64,000 nt of DNA from Wolinella sp963540505. Its GTDB lineage: Bacteria; Campylobacterota; Campylobacteria; Campylobacterales; Helicobacteraceae. The notes under the pieces are model-generated. The model saw only the letters and a list, made by a program, of their open reading frames with translations, ran no database searches and was not told the DNA's origin. Position numbers and translations under genes: made by a program. The stretch is taken from NCBI GenBank assembly GCA_963540505.1, contig CAUTMV010000007.1, positions 1 to 64,000 on the forward strand, read 5' to 3'. Shown here piece after piece: positions 52,453 to 60,978 of the stretch; the first letter of the stretch is position 1, and every line of letters begins with the position of its first letter.

Positions 52453-53217
52453 ATGAATTCTCTTGCAAAACGCATTATCCCTTGTCTTGACATCAAGGAC
52501 GGGCGTGTTGTGAAGGGTGTAAATTTTGTCGGTCTGCGCGATGCGGGCGATCCCATCGAAGTGGCAAAACGCTACAATGACGAAGGGGCTGATGAAGTTG
52601 CATTCCTCGACATCACAGCGACGCACGAGGGACGCGGAATCATGGTGGAAATTGTCCGCTCGGTCGCAAAAGAGGTTTTTATCCCGCTCACCGTAGGTGG
52701 AGGAATTCGCACGCTAGCGGACATGTATGAGCTGCTCAACGCAGGCTGCGATAAGATTAGTATCAACTCTTCGGCAATCAAAAATCCCTCGCTCATTGAT
52801 GAGGGGGCGAAGCGGTTTGGCTCTCAATGTATCGTGGTCGCTATCGACGCAAAAGTGCGCGCAGATGGGAGCGGCTGGAATATCTATATAAATGGCGGGC
52901 GTATTGATACGGGAATCGACCTGCTGGAATGGGTCAAAGAGGCGAGTAATCGCGGAGCGGGCGAGATATTGCTCACAAGTATGGATAGCGATGGGACAAA
53001 ATCAGGCTATGATTGCGCGCAACTAAGCGCGGTCGCTAAAATCACAAATATTCCGCTCATTGCAAGCGGGGGCGCAGGACGCATGGAGCACATCAAAGAG
53101 GCGTTTTTAAATGGTGCGGACGCAGCACTTGCGGCAAGCATTTTTCATTTCAGAGAGATTGATATTATGGAGCTCAAACGTTATCTCAGAAGCGAAAAAA
53201 TCGAGGTGCGGATATAG
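52453..53217 (+). CDS. hisF: Imidazole glycerol phosphate synthase cyclase subunit
   Basis: A 254-residue TIM barrel that makes imidazole glycerol phosphate and AICAR in histidine synthesis, using ammonia from HisH. It begins LAKRIIPCLDIKDGRVVKGVNF and has FLDITAT, the phosphate site TVGGGIRT, VVAIDAKV and a closing ASGGAG. The two catalytic aspartates (in CLDIK and LLTSMDSDGT) are present. The ATG at 52453 has AAGGGA seven bases upstream; an upstream in-frame ATG at 52420 does not. No hisH is nearby. Confidence 0.95.
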   Translation: MNSLAKRIIPCLDIKDGRVVKGVNFVGLRDAGDPIEVAKRYNDEGADEVAFLDITATHEGRGIMVEIVRSVAKEVFIPLTVGGGIRTLADMYELLNAGCDKISINSSAIKNPSLIDEGAKRFGSQCIVVAIDAKVRADGSGWNIYINGGRIDTGIDLLEWVKEASNRGAGEILLTSMDSDGTKSGYDCAQLSAVAKITNIPLIASGGAGRMEHIKEAFLNGADAALAASIFHFREIDIMELKRYLRSEKIEVRI

Positions 53218-53392
53218 TGGCTGCTTTGGATATACTTTGTTGGTCAAATTTTCAACCATTTTTGGCGGAGATTCCTAATGGAATATTTCAAACTTTAGCT
53301 CTAAAGATAGTGAAAACTTACGCAAAAATTTACAAAAAAATCTATAAAAGCTGCCCCGATTCCCCGATTTATCTAAAAAAGGCGGGAATCTA

Positions 53393-53944
53393 ATGTTCAT
53401 CTGTGCGGGAGCTATGGAGCAGTTTCCTTTTGCCAAACCCATAGGAATCGGGCTAATCGATAGCGCGATCGGACTAACGCGACTAGTCCTCAGAGAGCAG
53501 CCGAGCCTTTTACTGTTCCTTGGCAGTGCCGGAAGTTATGATGATAAAATTCCCGAATTGACGATTTTTGAGAGTTTTAATGCAGCTAATATTGAGCTCT
53601 CTTTCCTCGCAAATCAATCCTACACCCCGATTAATAATGCGATTTCTGCGGAAGATTTGAATGTTTCACATGAAACAAAAACGGCGATTGTCAATTCAAG
53701 TAACTATATTACCACCGATTCCCGTGCGGGTAAGCTGATGGCAAAAATGGGAATCACGCTGGAAAATATGGAATTTTACAGCGTGTTATCTGTGGCGAAA
53801 GAGTTCCATTTGCCTGCGCGTGGGATATTTTGCGTTACAAATCATACGGATTCAGCCGCCCATGGAACGTTTATCAAAAGGCATGCCGAGGCGATGAAGT
53901 TGCTCGATTCTTACGTCAGGACGCACTATGCAGAATATCTATGA
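53393..53944 (+). CDS. Purine-nucleoside phosphorylase-like protein
   Basis: A 183-residue protein. It begins MFICAGAMEQFPFAKPIGIG and has LLFLGSAGSYD, NMEFYSVLSVAKEF (the substrate-glutamate region of the PNP/MTAN fold) and CVTNHTDSAAH near the end. That suggests a shortened nucleoside phosphorylase or nucleosidase, as found next to rlmN in Campylobacter and Helicobacter. It is smaller than true PNP or MTA/SAH nucleosidase (about 230), so activity is uncertain. It overlaps rlmN by 17 bp. A parS-like site lies inside it. Confidence 0.75.
   Translation: MFICAGAMEQFPFAKPIGIGLIDSAIGLTRLVLREQPSLLLFLGSAGSYDDKIPELTIFESFNAANIELSFLANQSYTPINNAISAEDLNVSHETKTAIVNSSNYITTDSRAGKLMAKMGITLENMEFYSVLSVAKEFHLPARGIFCVTNHTDSAAHGTFIKRHAEAMKLLDSYVRTHYAEYL
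53662..53677. promoter_or_regulatory. parS-like site inside the phosphorylase-like gene
   Basis: TGTTTCACATGAAACA differs at one base from the widely conserved ParB-binding parS consensus TGTTTCACGTGAAACA (15 of 16). The site encodes Val-Ser-His-Glu-Thr in the gene. Confidence 0.5.
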
Positions 53945-55007
53945 CTTCACACTTGAGGAGCTAAAAGAGCGTTTCAAACCCGCTTTCCGTGCGAAGCAAC
54001 TTTACAACTGGCTCTATCATCGCTATGAAAAAGATTTTGCTAATATGCTAAATCTCTCAAAAGAGCTACGCGATAAGCTGTCTCGCGATTACTCCGCCTC
54101 TTTGACGAAAGTCATCAGAGAAGAGATCAGCAGCGATGGGAGCAGAAAATATCTCTTCCAAACCCACGATCATCTTACATTTGAGACAGTGCTCTTGAAA
54201 ATGAAAGAGAAAAAGCACGACGAGAATGGGAAAATCATTGAGGGTGAAAAATATACCATCTGCGTCTCATCACAAATCGGCTGTAAAGTCGGCTGCAGCT
54301 TCTGCTACACCGCTAAGGGCGGCTTCATCAGGAATCTCAGCGCGGGTGAGATTGTCTATCAGATAGTCGCGCTTAAGCGTCTAAATGCACTCGCCCCCGA
54401 AAAGCGCGTAAATATCGTCTATATGGGCATGGGCGAGCCACTGGATAACTTTGATAATTTCACTAAAGCCATCAAAATCCTCTCCGAGCCCGATGGATTA
54501 TCCATTTCTCCCAAGCGTCAAACGATTTCCACAAGCGGAATCGTGCCAAAGATCAAGCAACTAGGCGAGCTTAATCTCGGAATCCAGCTCGCCATTTCGC
54601 TTCATGCCGTTGATGATGAATTGCGCTCGCGACTAATCCCGATGAATCGCGCCTACAATATCGCGAGTATTATTGAAGCGGTGCGGCGATTCCCCATTGA
54701 CGCACGGAAACGTGTAATGTTTGAATACCTCGTCATCAAAGATGTGAATGATGATGAAAAAAGTGCAAAAAAGCTGCTAAAACTCCTGAACAAAATTAGA
54801 TCGAAGGTTAATTTAATCTATTTCAATCCCCACGAGGGGAGCGAATTTCAGCGTCCGAGCGAGAAAAAAATGATCGCTTTTCAAGAGTTTCTGACCAAGC
54901 ATGGGCAACTCTGCACCATACGGGAATCTAAAGGTGTGGATATCAGCGCAGCATGCGGTCAGCTGCGGGAGAAAATCCTAAAGGAGGATCGACATGGGAA
55001 TCGTTGA
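53928..55007 (+). CDS. rlmN: Dual-specificity rRNA/tRNA methyltransferase RlmN
   Basis: A 359-residue radical SAM enzyme that methylates C2 of A2503 in 23S rRNA and A37 in some tRNAs. An N-terminal helical RNA-binding domain is followed by the 4Fe-4S motif CKVGCSFC near 121-128 and MGMGEPLDNFDN. The second methyl-carrier cysteine lies in ISAACGQL near the C-terminus. The stop lies 14 bp inside a 29-codon gene. Its clusters presumably come from NifS/NifU. Confidence 0.96.
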   Translation: MQNIYDFTLEELKERFKPAFRAKQLYNWLYHRYEKDFANMLNLSKELRDKLSRDYSASLTKVIREEISSDGSRKYLFQTHDHLTFETVLLKMKEKKHDENGKIIEGEKYTICVSSQIGCKVGCSFCYTAKGGFIRNLSAGEIVYQIVALKRLNALAPEKRVNIVYMGMGEPLDNFDNFTKAIKILSEPDGLSISPKRQTISTSGIVPKIKQLGELNLGIQLAISLHAVDDELRSRLIPMNRAYNIASIIEAVRRFPIDARKRVMFEYLVIKDVNDDEKSAKKLLKLLNKIRSKVNLIYFNPHEGSEFQRPSEKKMIAFQEFLTKHGQLCTIRESKGVDISAACGQLREKILKEDRHGNR

Positions 55008-55083
55008 TTGGTTTTTGACTGTTTTTGTCGCGCTAGTCGTCATCATCGGCATGGGAGCATTTCTCTATTATGCTTACAAATAG
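54994..55083 (+). CDS. 29-residue single-helix membrane peptide
   Basis: ATG at 54994 with a perfect AAGGAGG six bases upstream, stop TAG at 55081. The peptide starts MGIVDWF, is one hydrophobic helix (about 6-25) and ends YYAYK. It overlaps the end of rlmN by 14 bp. A tiny gene also follows rlmN in Campylobacter jejuni, which supports this being real. The function is unknown; small single-helix peptides often modulate membrane complexes. Confidence 0.7.
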   Translation: MGIVDWFLTVFVALVVIIGMGAFLYYAYK

Positions 55084-55279
55084 ATTTTTGACTAGGATTT
55101 GCAAAATTTTCGCACTGGGATTTTTGAATTCCTGTCATGATTTTAAAAATCTCAGCACTATTTAGGGATTTCGGATACAACTTATGCACCAAATTTTCTC
55201 AAAATTTTCGAGATTCCTACTCTGAGATTCCCAAAATTTGAGACACGATTTCTAAATTTAAGAATGTAGAAAGATCACA

Positions 55280-56458
55280 ATGGAATATAAAAATAACCTG
55301 CAAAATTCACAAATCCCTTCTCAGGATTCCCGCATCGCGCCCAAAACCCTTTTAGTGCATATCTGTTGTAGCGTCGATTCTCATCATTTTTTGAGCGAAT
55401 TGCGCGCCATGCTGCCCGACACGGAGTTCATCGGCTATTTTTACAATCCCAATATTCACCCCGAAGAAGAGTATCAGCTGCGCCTATTTGATGTCCAGCG
55501 AAGTTGTAAAATACTCGGAATCGCGCTAATATGGGAATCCTACGATCCGAGCGACTGGCTGCATGAGAGTAACGGGCTGGAGCATTTTCCGGAAAAGGGC
55601 GAGCGATGTAGCTTCTGCTTTGATTTTCGCCTCGAAAAAAGCGCGCAAAAGGCGTTGGAACTCGGAGCGGACGCACTTAGCACGACACTGCTTGCAAGCC
55701 CGATGAAATCAATCGAACAGCTTTTCAGGCAGGGACGCGCAATCAAGGAGCGTTTTGGCTTGCGATTCTTAGAAATTGACGTAAGGAGTAAGGGCGGGAG
55801 TGCTCGCCAGCAAAAGCTCGCTAAAGATTCCCGCCTCTATCGTCAAAACTACTGCGGCTGCCTCTATGCGCTCAGCGCGCAACGTGAGCGGGCTCAAAAG
55901 CGAGCACTGGAGCTGTGTTCGCCTATTTCTAAGGCGCGCTATGATGAGGGGCTTTTTGCAAAAAGAATGGCTGCACTAAAGGAGCGCGATCGCTTGGAGG
56001 CAGGGAATCGGGACTATTTTTGGAGCAGGGAGAAGCAGCTTTTGTGGCAAAATCTTTACGCTTTGCTGCTCGATTCCCACAAGCACTCCATACCTATCCA
56101 TGTCATCGCACACTCCATCTATAAGGGGAAAATCTCGCTCACGCTTGAGAGGGAGATTGAGCGGGTTTTCTACTTTGACAAAGAAGGTGCGAAAGCTATC
56201 ACGCTGGAGCATTTTAACAAACTCACCCAAAAGAGTTACACGAATATCTACGAGCTCATCTATTCGCCTCCTGCGATGAATGAGGAACTGGAGCTGCGCA
56301 GAAAACTCGGCGATTCTCCCTTTGGGATCTCGCCGATTTTGGTTTTTGGCGCGATTCCCCGTGTGGGCGATTCCTACAAATTGACGCTCCACTCCTTCTT
56401 TCAAGAGGAAAATATCGAGAAAATATGGGAAATTAAAAAATATTCTTATAATTTTTAG
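55280..56458 (+). CDS. queH: Epoxyqueuosine reductase QueH, with C-terminal extension
   Basis: A 392-residue protein. The first 210 residues match QueH, which reduces epoxyqueuosine to queuosine in tRNA: a paired-cysteine HICCSVDS, FYNPNIHPEEEY, CSFCFDFRLEK, STTLLASPMKS and YCGCLYAL, giving the Fe-S and metal ligands. QueH is normally about 200 residues. The remaining 180, including an ALLDSHKHSIPIHVIAHSIY region and a beta-rich tail, are an extra domain that I do not recognise. The ATG is preceded by only a weak AAAGA. It has its own 196-bp upstream gap, in which no gene is visible. Confidence 0.88.
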   Translation: MEYKNNLQNSQIPSQDSRIAPKTLLVHICCSVDSHHFLSELRAMLPDTEFIGYFYNPNIHPEEEYQLRLFDVQRSCKILGIALIWESYDPSDWLHESNGLEHFPEKGERCSFCFDFRLEKSAQKALELGADALSTTLLASPMKSIEQLFRQGRAIKERFGLRFLEIDVRSKGGSARQQKLAKDSRLYRQNYCGCLYALSAQRERAQKRALELCSPISKARYDEGLFAKRMAALKERDRLEAGNRDYFWSREKQLLWQNLYALLLDSHKHSIPIHVIAHSIYKGKISLTLEREIERVFYFDKEGAKAITLEHFNKLTQKSYTNIYELIYSPPAMNEELELRRKLGDSPFGISPILVFGAIPRVGDSYKLTLHSFFQEENIEKIWEIKKYSYNF

Positions 56459-56466
56459 ATAATTTT

Positions 56467-56475
56467 TGCTAGAAT
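56467..56475 (+). promoter_or_regulatory. Extended -10 box for fabZ
   Basis: TGCTAGAAT, 35 bp before the fabZ ATG and just past the queH stop. It could start transcription of the fabZ-lpxA-clpX-mreB-mreC run. Confidence 0.5.
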
Positions 56476-56510
56476 CGGCGACAGTTACAAAATCACACAA
56501 GGCTTTGCGA

Positions 56511-56966
56511 ATGCTATATGACGTGCAGAAGATAAAAGAGTTCCTCCCTCATCGATTCCCATTTTTGCTCGTGGATCGGGTTACTGCGCTCACTCTTGGA
56601 GAGAGTATCGAGGCGTATAAAAATGTCACGATTAATGAGGAGATTTTTCAGGGGCATTTCCCCGTGAAGCCCGTCTATCCCGGTGTGATGGTGATTGAAG
56701 GCATGGCGCAAGCGGGCGGAGTTCTCGCTTTTGTAAGCATGTTTGGCGAGGAAGCGACCAACAAAGAGGATAAGATTGTCTACTTCATGAGCATTGATCG
56801 AGCTAAATTTCGCGTGCCTGTCGTCCCCGGCGACAGACTTGTGTATCGCCTAAGCGTCCTGAAGCAAAAAGGGGGCATTTGGGTGCTAGATGGGCGAGCT
56901 TACGTCGATGACAAGCTCGTAGCAGAGGCCGAGCTTAAGGCAATGGTCGCAGATAAGGAAAAGTAA
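56511..56966 (+). CDS. fabZ: 3-hydroxyacyl-ACP dehydratase FabZ
   Basis: A 151-residue hot-dog-fold dehydratase of fatty acid synthesis. Its hydroxymyristoyl pool also feeds lipid A. It has IKEFLPHRFPFLLVDRV with the catalytic histidine, FQGHFPVKPVYPGVMVIEGMAQ with the catalytic glutamate, and IDRAKFRVPVVPGD. The ATG at 56511 is chosen over an in-frame upstream start at 56466 because family sequence begins here. It is encoded 2 bp before lpxA. Confidence 0.96.
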   Translation: MLYDVQKIKEFLPHRFPFLLVDRVTALTLGESIEAYKNVTINEEIFQGHFPVKPVYPGVMVIEGMAQAGGVLAFVSMFGEEATNKEDKIVYFMSIDRAKFRVPVVPGDRLVYRLSVLKQKGGIWVLDGRAYVDDKLVAEAELKAMVADKEK

Positions 56967-56968
56967 TC

Positions 56969-57763
56969 TTGAAAAATATAGCTCCAACAGCCATCATTGA
57001 AGAGGGGGCGGAAATCGCCGATAACGTAGAAATTGGTCATTTTTGCTTCATCGGTGCGAAAGTTCAAATAGGCGAGGGCACAAAGCTCCATAATAACGTA
57101 ACTATCACGGGTAAAACGACGCTAGGGGCAGGGAATACGGTATTCCCCGGCGCAGTTTTAGGCACACAGCCGCAAGATCTGAAATATGCGGGCGAAGAGA
57201 CGGAACTAATCATCGGCGAGGGGAATCTCATCCGCGAATATGCGATGTTTAACCCCGGGACGGTGGGGGATTGCGCAAAAACAATCATCGGTAGCGGGAA
57301 TCTATTCATGGCATACACGCATGTGGCGCATGATTGCATGGTAGGCGATCGATGTATTTTTGCAAACGGAGCGACACTGGGCGGGCATGTCCATATCGGA
57401 AATCACGTCAATATCGGCGGACTCACGCCCATACATCAGTTCGCTCATGTCGGGGATTATGCGATGATTGCGGGAGCGAGCGCACTCTCACAGGATATTC
57501 CTCCCTTTTGCATGGCAGAGGGGAATCGAGCGGTCATTCGCGGACTCAATCGCCACCGCCTCCGACAGGTATTCACGCGAGAAGAGATTGACCGGCTTTA
57601 TTCGCTATACAGACGGCTGTTTTCGGGTTCCGCTCCAATTAAAGAGATCGCCCAAGAAGAGCTGGATAAAAATGCCGGAGGTGACGCAAATGTCGAATAT
57701 ATGTGTCGCTTTATTTTAGATTCCAAGCGGGGGATTCCTTTTTTGAGGGGTTCTAATGAGTAG
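56969..57763 (+). CDS. lpxA: UDP-N-acetylglucosamine acyltransferase
   Basis: A 264-residue trimeric left-handed beta-helix enzyme, first step of lipid A synthesis. The hexapeptide repeats run from about 1 to 190. The catalytic histidine region (YTHVAHDCMVGDRCIFANGA) and GLNRHRLRQVF in the C-terminal helical domain are intact. The start is TTG, 2 bp after fabZ. The stop overlaps clpX by 8 bp. The order fabZ-lpxA-clpX-mreB-mreC is the same as in H. pylori. Confidence 0.96.
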   Translation: MKNIAPTAIIEEGAEIADNVEIGHFCFIGAKVQIGEGTKLHNNVTITGKTTLGAGNTVFPGAVLGTQPQDLKYAGEETELIIGEGNLIREYAMFNPGTVGDCAKTIIGSGNLFMAYTHVAHDCMVGDRCIFANGATLGGHVHIGNHVNIGGLTPIHQFAHVGDYAMIAGASALSQDIPPFCMAEGNRAVIRGLNRHRLRQVFTREEIDRLYSLYRRLFSGSAPIKEIAQEELDKNAGGDANVEYMCRFILDSKRGIPFLRGSNE

Positions 57764-59006
57764 TCATCAATGCAGCTTTTGTAACGCAAAAGAGAGTCCC
57801 AAAAATCCCCTCATCGCAGGGAATGGCGTCTATATTTGTAAAAATTGTATCGTCGGTGCTTATAAAATCCTCTTTGAAGCGACGGAGAGGCAGGAGCTTA
57901 CGCTTGATGAGGAGGAATCGCGCTCCCTGCGGACGATTCCCTCACCAAAAGAGCTCAAGAGCGCGCTAGATGAGTATGTCATCGGGCAAGAGCGCGCCAA
58001 AAAGGTCTTCTCGGTGGCGATTTACAATCATTACAAGAGGATTTTCAAAAATCCATCCGACACGGACGATACGGAAATTTCAAAATCTAATATCCTTCTC
58101 ATCGGTCCTACGGGGAGCGGAAAGACGCTCATGGCGCAAACTTTGGCTCGATTCCTCGATGTTCCTATCGCGATATGCGACGCGACGAGCCTCACAGAGG
58201 CGGGCTATGTGGGCGAAGATGTGGAAAATATCCTCACGCGCCTGCTCCAAGCCGCAGATGGGGACGTCAAAAGAGCTGAGCAGGGGATCGTTTTCATCGA
58301 TGAGATTGATAAAATCTCTCGCCTGTCGGAGAATCGATCCATTACGCGTGATGTCTCGGGCGAAGGGGTTCAGCAAGCACTCCTTAAAATCATCGAGGGA
58401 AGCCTTGTCAATATCCCGCCAAAAGGTGGGCGCAAACACCCAAATCAAGAGTTTATTCAGATGGATACCAGTCAAATTCTCTTTGTTTGCGGTGGAGCAT
58501 TTGATGGCATGAATGAGCTCATTAAGCGGAGAATCGGCGGCAATAGTTTGGGATTCCACGGCAACAAACGGGGCAAAAGCGAGGAAAATGAGCTGCTTCA
58601 CATGGTCGAGCCTGATGATTTGGTGAGCTATGGACTAATCCCGGAGCTCATCGGGCGGCTTCATGTCATTACGACGCTAGATGAGATTACCAAAGAGGCG
58701 ATGATACAGATTCTCACTGCGCCTAAAAATGCACTGGTTAAGCAATATCAAAAGCTATTCGCGCTCGATGATTCCACGCTTAGCTTTGAGCAAGACGCAC
58801 TTAGTGCGATTGCCGAGCTTGCAATCAAGAGGAAAACGGGCGCAAGAGGCTTGCGTGCAATCTTGGAAGAGGTAACGCTTGATCTGATGTATGATCTCCC
58901 CGAGCTCAGAGATTATGAGATTATCATCACCAAAGAATGCGTCCAAGATCCAAAAGCCAAGCCCCTATTAATCAAAAAGAAAAAAGGCAGCAAAAAGACT
59001 GCCTAA
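57756..59006 (+). CDS. clpX: ATP-dependent Clp protease ATP-binding subunit ClpX
   Basis: A 416-residue AAA+ unfoldase that feeds ClpP. The N-terminal zinc-binding domain has CSFC and CKNC (about 6-31). The AAA+ core has Walker A IGPTGSGKTLMAQ near 113-125, Walker B VFIDEIDKI and the GYVGEDVE pore loop. The ClpP-binding (I/L)GF-type loop lies around NSLGFHG. A lysine-rich tail ends the protein. It begins 8 bp inside lpxA. Confidence 0.97.
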   Translation: MSSHQCSFCNAKESPKNPLIAGNGVYICKNCIVGAYKILFEATERQELTLDEEESRSLRTIPSPKELKSALDEYVIGQERAKKVFSVAIYNHYKRIFKNPSDTDDTEISKSNILLIGPTGSGKTLMAQTLARFLDVPIAICDATSLTEAGYVGEDVENILTRLLQAADGDVKRAEQGIVFIDEIDKISRLSENRSITRDVSGEGVQQALLKIIEGSLVNIPPKGGRKHPNQEFIQMDTSQILFVCGGAFDGMNELIKRRIGGNSLGFHGNKRGKSEENELLHMVEPDDLVSYGLIPELIGRLHVITTLDEITKEAMIQILTAPKNALVKQYQKLFALDDSTLSFEQDALSAIAELAIKRKTGARGLRAILEEVTLDLMYDLPELRDYEIIITKECVQDPKAKPLLIKKKKGSKKTA

Positions 59007-59033
59007 GCACTCCACTATAAAGGTTTAAACAAC

Positions 59034-60068
59034 ATGGTTCTCGACAAAGTTATCGGTCTCTTTTCTCATGACATATCCATCGACCTAGGCACGGCTAATA
59101 CCATTGTGCTCGCAAAAGGGCAGGGGATTATCATCAATGAGCCCTCCGTAGTCGCCGTGCAGACGGACAAATATGGCAAAAGCAAGATTCTTGCCGTGGG
59201 CAAAGAAGCTAAAGAGATGGTGGGTAAAACACCGGGAAGTATTCAAGCAATACGCCCGATGAAAGATGGTGTCATCGCAGATTTTGACATGACGGAGCGT
59301 ATGATTCGCCACTTCATCGAGAAAGCGCACAGGCGTAAATCCCTCATGCGTCCGCGTATTGTTGTTTGCGTCCCTTACGGTCTTACGGGTGTGGAGCGCA
59401 AGGCTGTGCGGGAATCGGCGATGAGTGCGGGTGCACGCGAAGTCTTTTTGATAGAAGAGCCCATGGCGGCAGCGATTGGCGCGGGATTGCCCGTGAATGA
59501 ACCGCGGGGAAGTCTCGTAGTAGACATCGGTGGAGGCACGACAGAGATCGGAGTGGTTTCTTTGGGCGGGCTTGTGATTAGCAAATCCATACGCACCGCC
59601 GGGGATAAACTCGATATGGCGGTAGTGGATTATGCGAAACGCAAATACAATCTGCTTATCGGTGATCGGACGGGTGAGAAGATCAAAATTGAGATTGGCT
59701 CGGCTGTGAGTCTTGAGAAGCCCCTTTCCATGCAAGTTAAGGGGCGCGATCAGGTGAGCGGTCTGCTAAATACTGTCGAATTTACCAGCGAAGATGTGCG
59801 AGAAGCGATGAAAGAGCCTCTTAAAGAAATCAGCGATAGTCTAAAAGACGTCCTGGAGATCATGCCTCCCGATCTTGCAGGCGATATTGTTGAGAATGGG
59901 ATCGTTCTAACCGGTGGCGGTGCGCTCATTAGAGGGCTGGATAAATATCTTACCAGCATCGTTAAGCTGCCCGTTTTTGTCGCTGAAGAACCCTTGCTTG
60001 CCGTTGCAAATGGCACAGGCAAGGCTCTTGAGCAAATCGACATACTCCAACAAGCCGCCTACGAATAA
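59034..60068 (+). CDS. mreB: Rod shape-determining protein MreB
   Basis: A 344-residue actin-like filament protein that guides side-wall synthesis along the inner membrane. It has SIDLGTANTIVLAKGQGI, phosphate 1 and connect motifs, VVDIGGGTTEIGVVSLGG and GGGALIRGLDKYL for nucleotide binding. Its length is normal. A TATAAA box lies about 20 bp upstream of the ATG, so it may have its own promoter in addition to read-through from clpX. mreC follows after 13 bp. Confidence 0.97.
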   Translation: MVLDKVIGLFSHDISIDLGTANTIVLAKGQGIIINEPSVVAVQTDKYGKSKILAVGKEAKEMVGKTPGSIQAIRPMKDGVIADFDMTERMIRHFIEKAHRRKSLMRPRIVVCVPYGLTGVERKAVRESAMSAGAREVFLIEEPMAAAIGAGLPVNEPRGSLVVDIGGGTTEIGVVSLGGLVISKSIRTAGDKLDMAVVDYAKRKYNLLIGDRTGEKIKIEIGSAVSLEKPLSMQVKGRDQVSGLLNTVEFTSEDVREAMKEPLKEISDSLKDVLEIMPPDLAGDIVENGIVLTGGGALIRGLDKYLTSIVKLPVFVAEEPLLAVANGTGKALEQIDILQQAAYE

Positions 60069-60081
60069 GTAGCCTAGATTA

Positions 60082-60882
60082 ATGGTTCAAAAACCGCTAC
60101 TTTGGCTCATCTTCCTCGCGCTGGTCTTTGTCTCTTCGCTTCGGCTTAGCGGCGAGATCCATCCGCACCTCCTCTATCTAAGCGATACGATTAAGGTAGG
60201 CTTCCTCAATACCCGCGAGGGAATTGCCCACTACATACATAGACACTTCAATCAAGCGGATGAGATCCAGCGTCTAACCGAAGAGCTGAAAGACAAAGAG
60301 AAGCTTCAAGGCACGATTATTGCGCTCGATTCCGAGCTCAAGCGTCTTTTGGATGTCTTTAATTCTCGCCTTGGAATTCCGCTGCCTGATGTTCGTCTTG
60401 TGCGCACGTTGTCCTACGCGGAAATCGGCGACTATCACAAAGTGTGGCTTGATCACAGCCTTGATGACTTTTTTAGTGATCAAATCTATGGGCTGGTCAA
60501 AGACGGCTTCGCTGCAGGAATCGTCATCAATCGTCAAGGTCGCGCGATGGGACTGCTCAATGGCGATGAACAGTGCAGCTACAGCGTATTTGTCGGCGAG
60601 GGCAAGGCTCCGGGAATCATCAGAGCCCTCGAGAATGGGAAAATCATCGCGGATTTTATCCCCTCATGGCTTGATGTGAAAGAGGGCGATGAGGTTGTCA
60701 CAAGCGGGCTTGATGGGATTTTTTTTGAAAATCTCAAGGTCGGGCGGGTCAATTCCGTGCGTCAAAGTCAAGGCTATCTCATCGCCGAACTTACCCCTTA
60801 CGTCGATGTGCTCCATCCTCGCTACTTTTGGCTTGTTGATACCCGCACATTCACTCCGCCCATGACACCTCGGAAAAATTAG
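60082..60882 (+). CDS. mreC: Rod shape-determining protein MreC
   Basis: A 266-residue bitopic protein with a short N-terminal membrane helix (about 5-22), a periplasmic coiled coil (about 55-95) and two beta-barrel domains. Family segments are GDYHKVWLDHSLDD, GFAAGIVINRQGRAMGLL and VKEGDEVVTSGLDGIF. It links MreB filaments to the wall-synthesis enzymes. No mreD, rodA or pbp2 gene follows; the next gene is an unrelated nuclease-like gene. Confidence 0.93.
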   Translation: MVQKPLLWLIFLALVFVSSLRLSGEIHPHLLYLSDTIKVGFLNTREGIAHYIHRHFNQADEIQRLTEELKDKEKLQGTIIALDSELKRLLDVFNSRLGIPLPDVRLVRTLSYAEIGDYHKVWLDHSLDDFFSDQIYGLVKDGFAAGIVINRQGRAMGLLNGDEQCSYSVFVGEGKAPGIIRALENGKIIADFIPSWLDVKEGDEVVTSGLDGIFFENLKVGRVNSVRQSQGYLIAELTPYVDVLHPRYFWLVDTRTFTPPMTPRKN

Positions 60883-60943
60883 CGACATATTAAAGCTCTT
60901 TAAGTTTTACTTCATTTTTTAGAGCTCCAGAGCTCCTTTGAGT

Positions 60944-60949
60944 TATAAT
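60944..60949 (+). promoter_or_regulatory. -10 box for the HsdR-N-type gene
   Basis: A consensus TATAAT, 30 bp before the ATG at 60979, in AT-rich sequence. No clear -35 is seen. AAGGAG lies 7 bp before the ATG. Confidence 0.5.
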
Positions 60950-60978
60950 CTCTCAATCTAAGCTAATAAGGAGAATTT

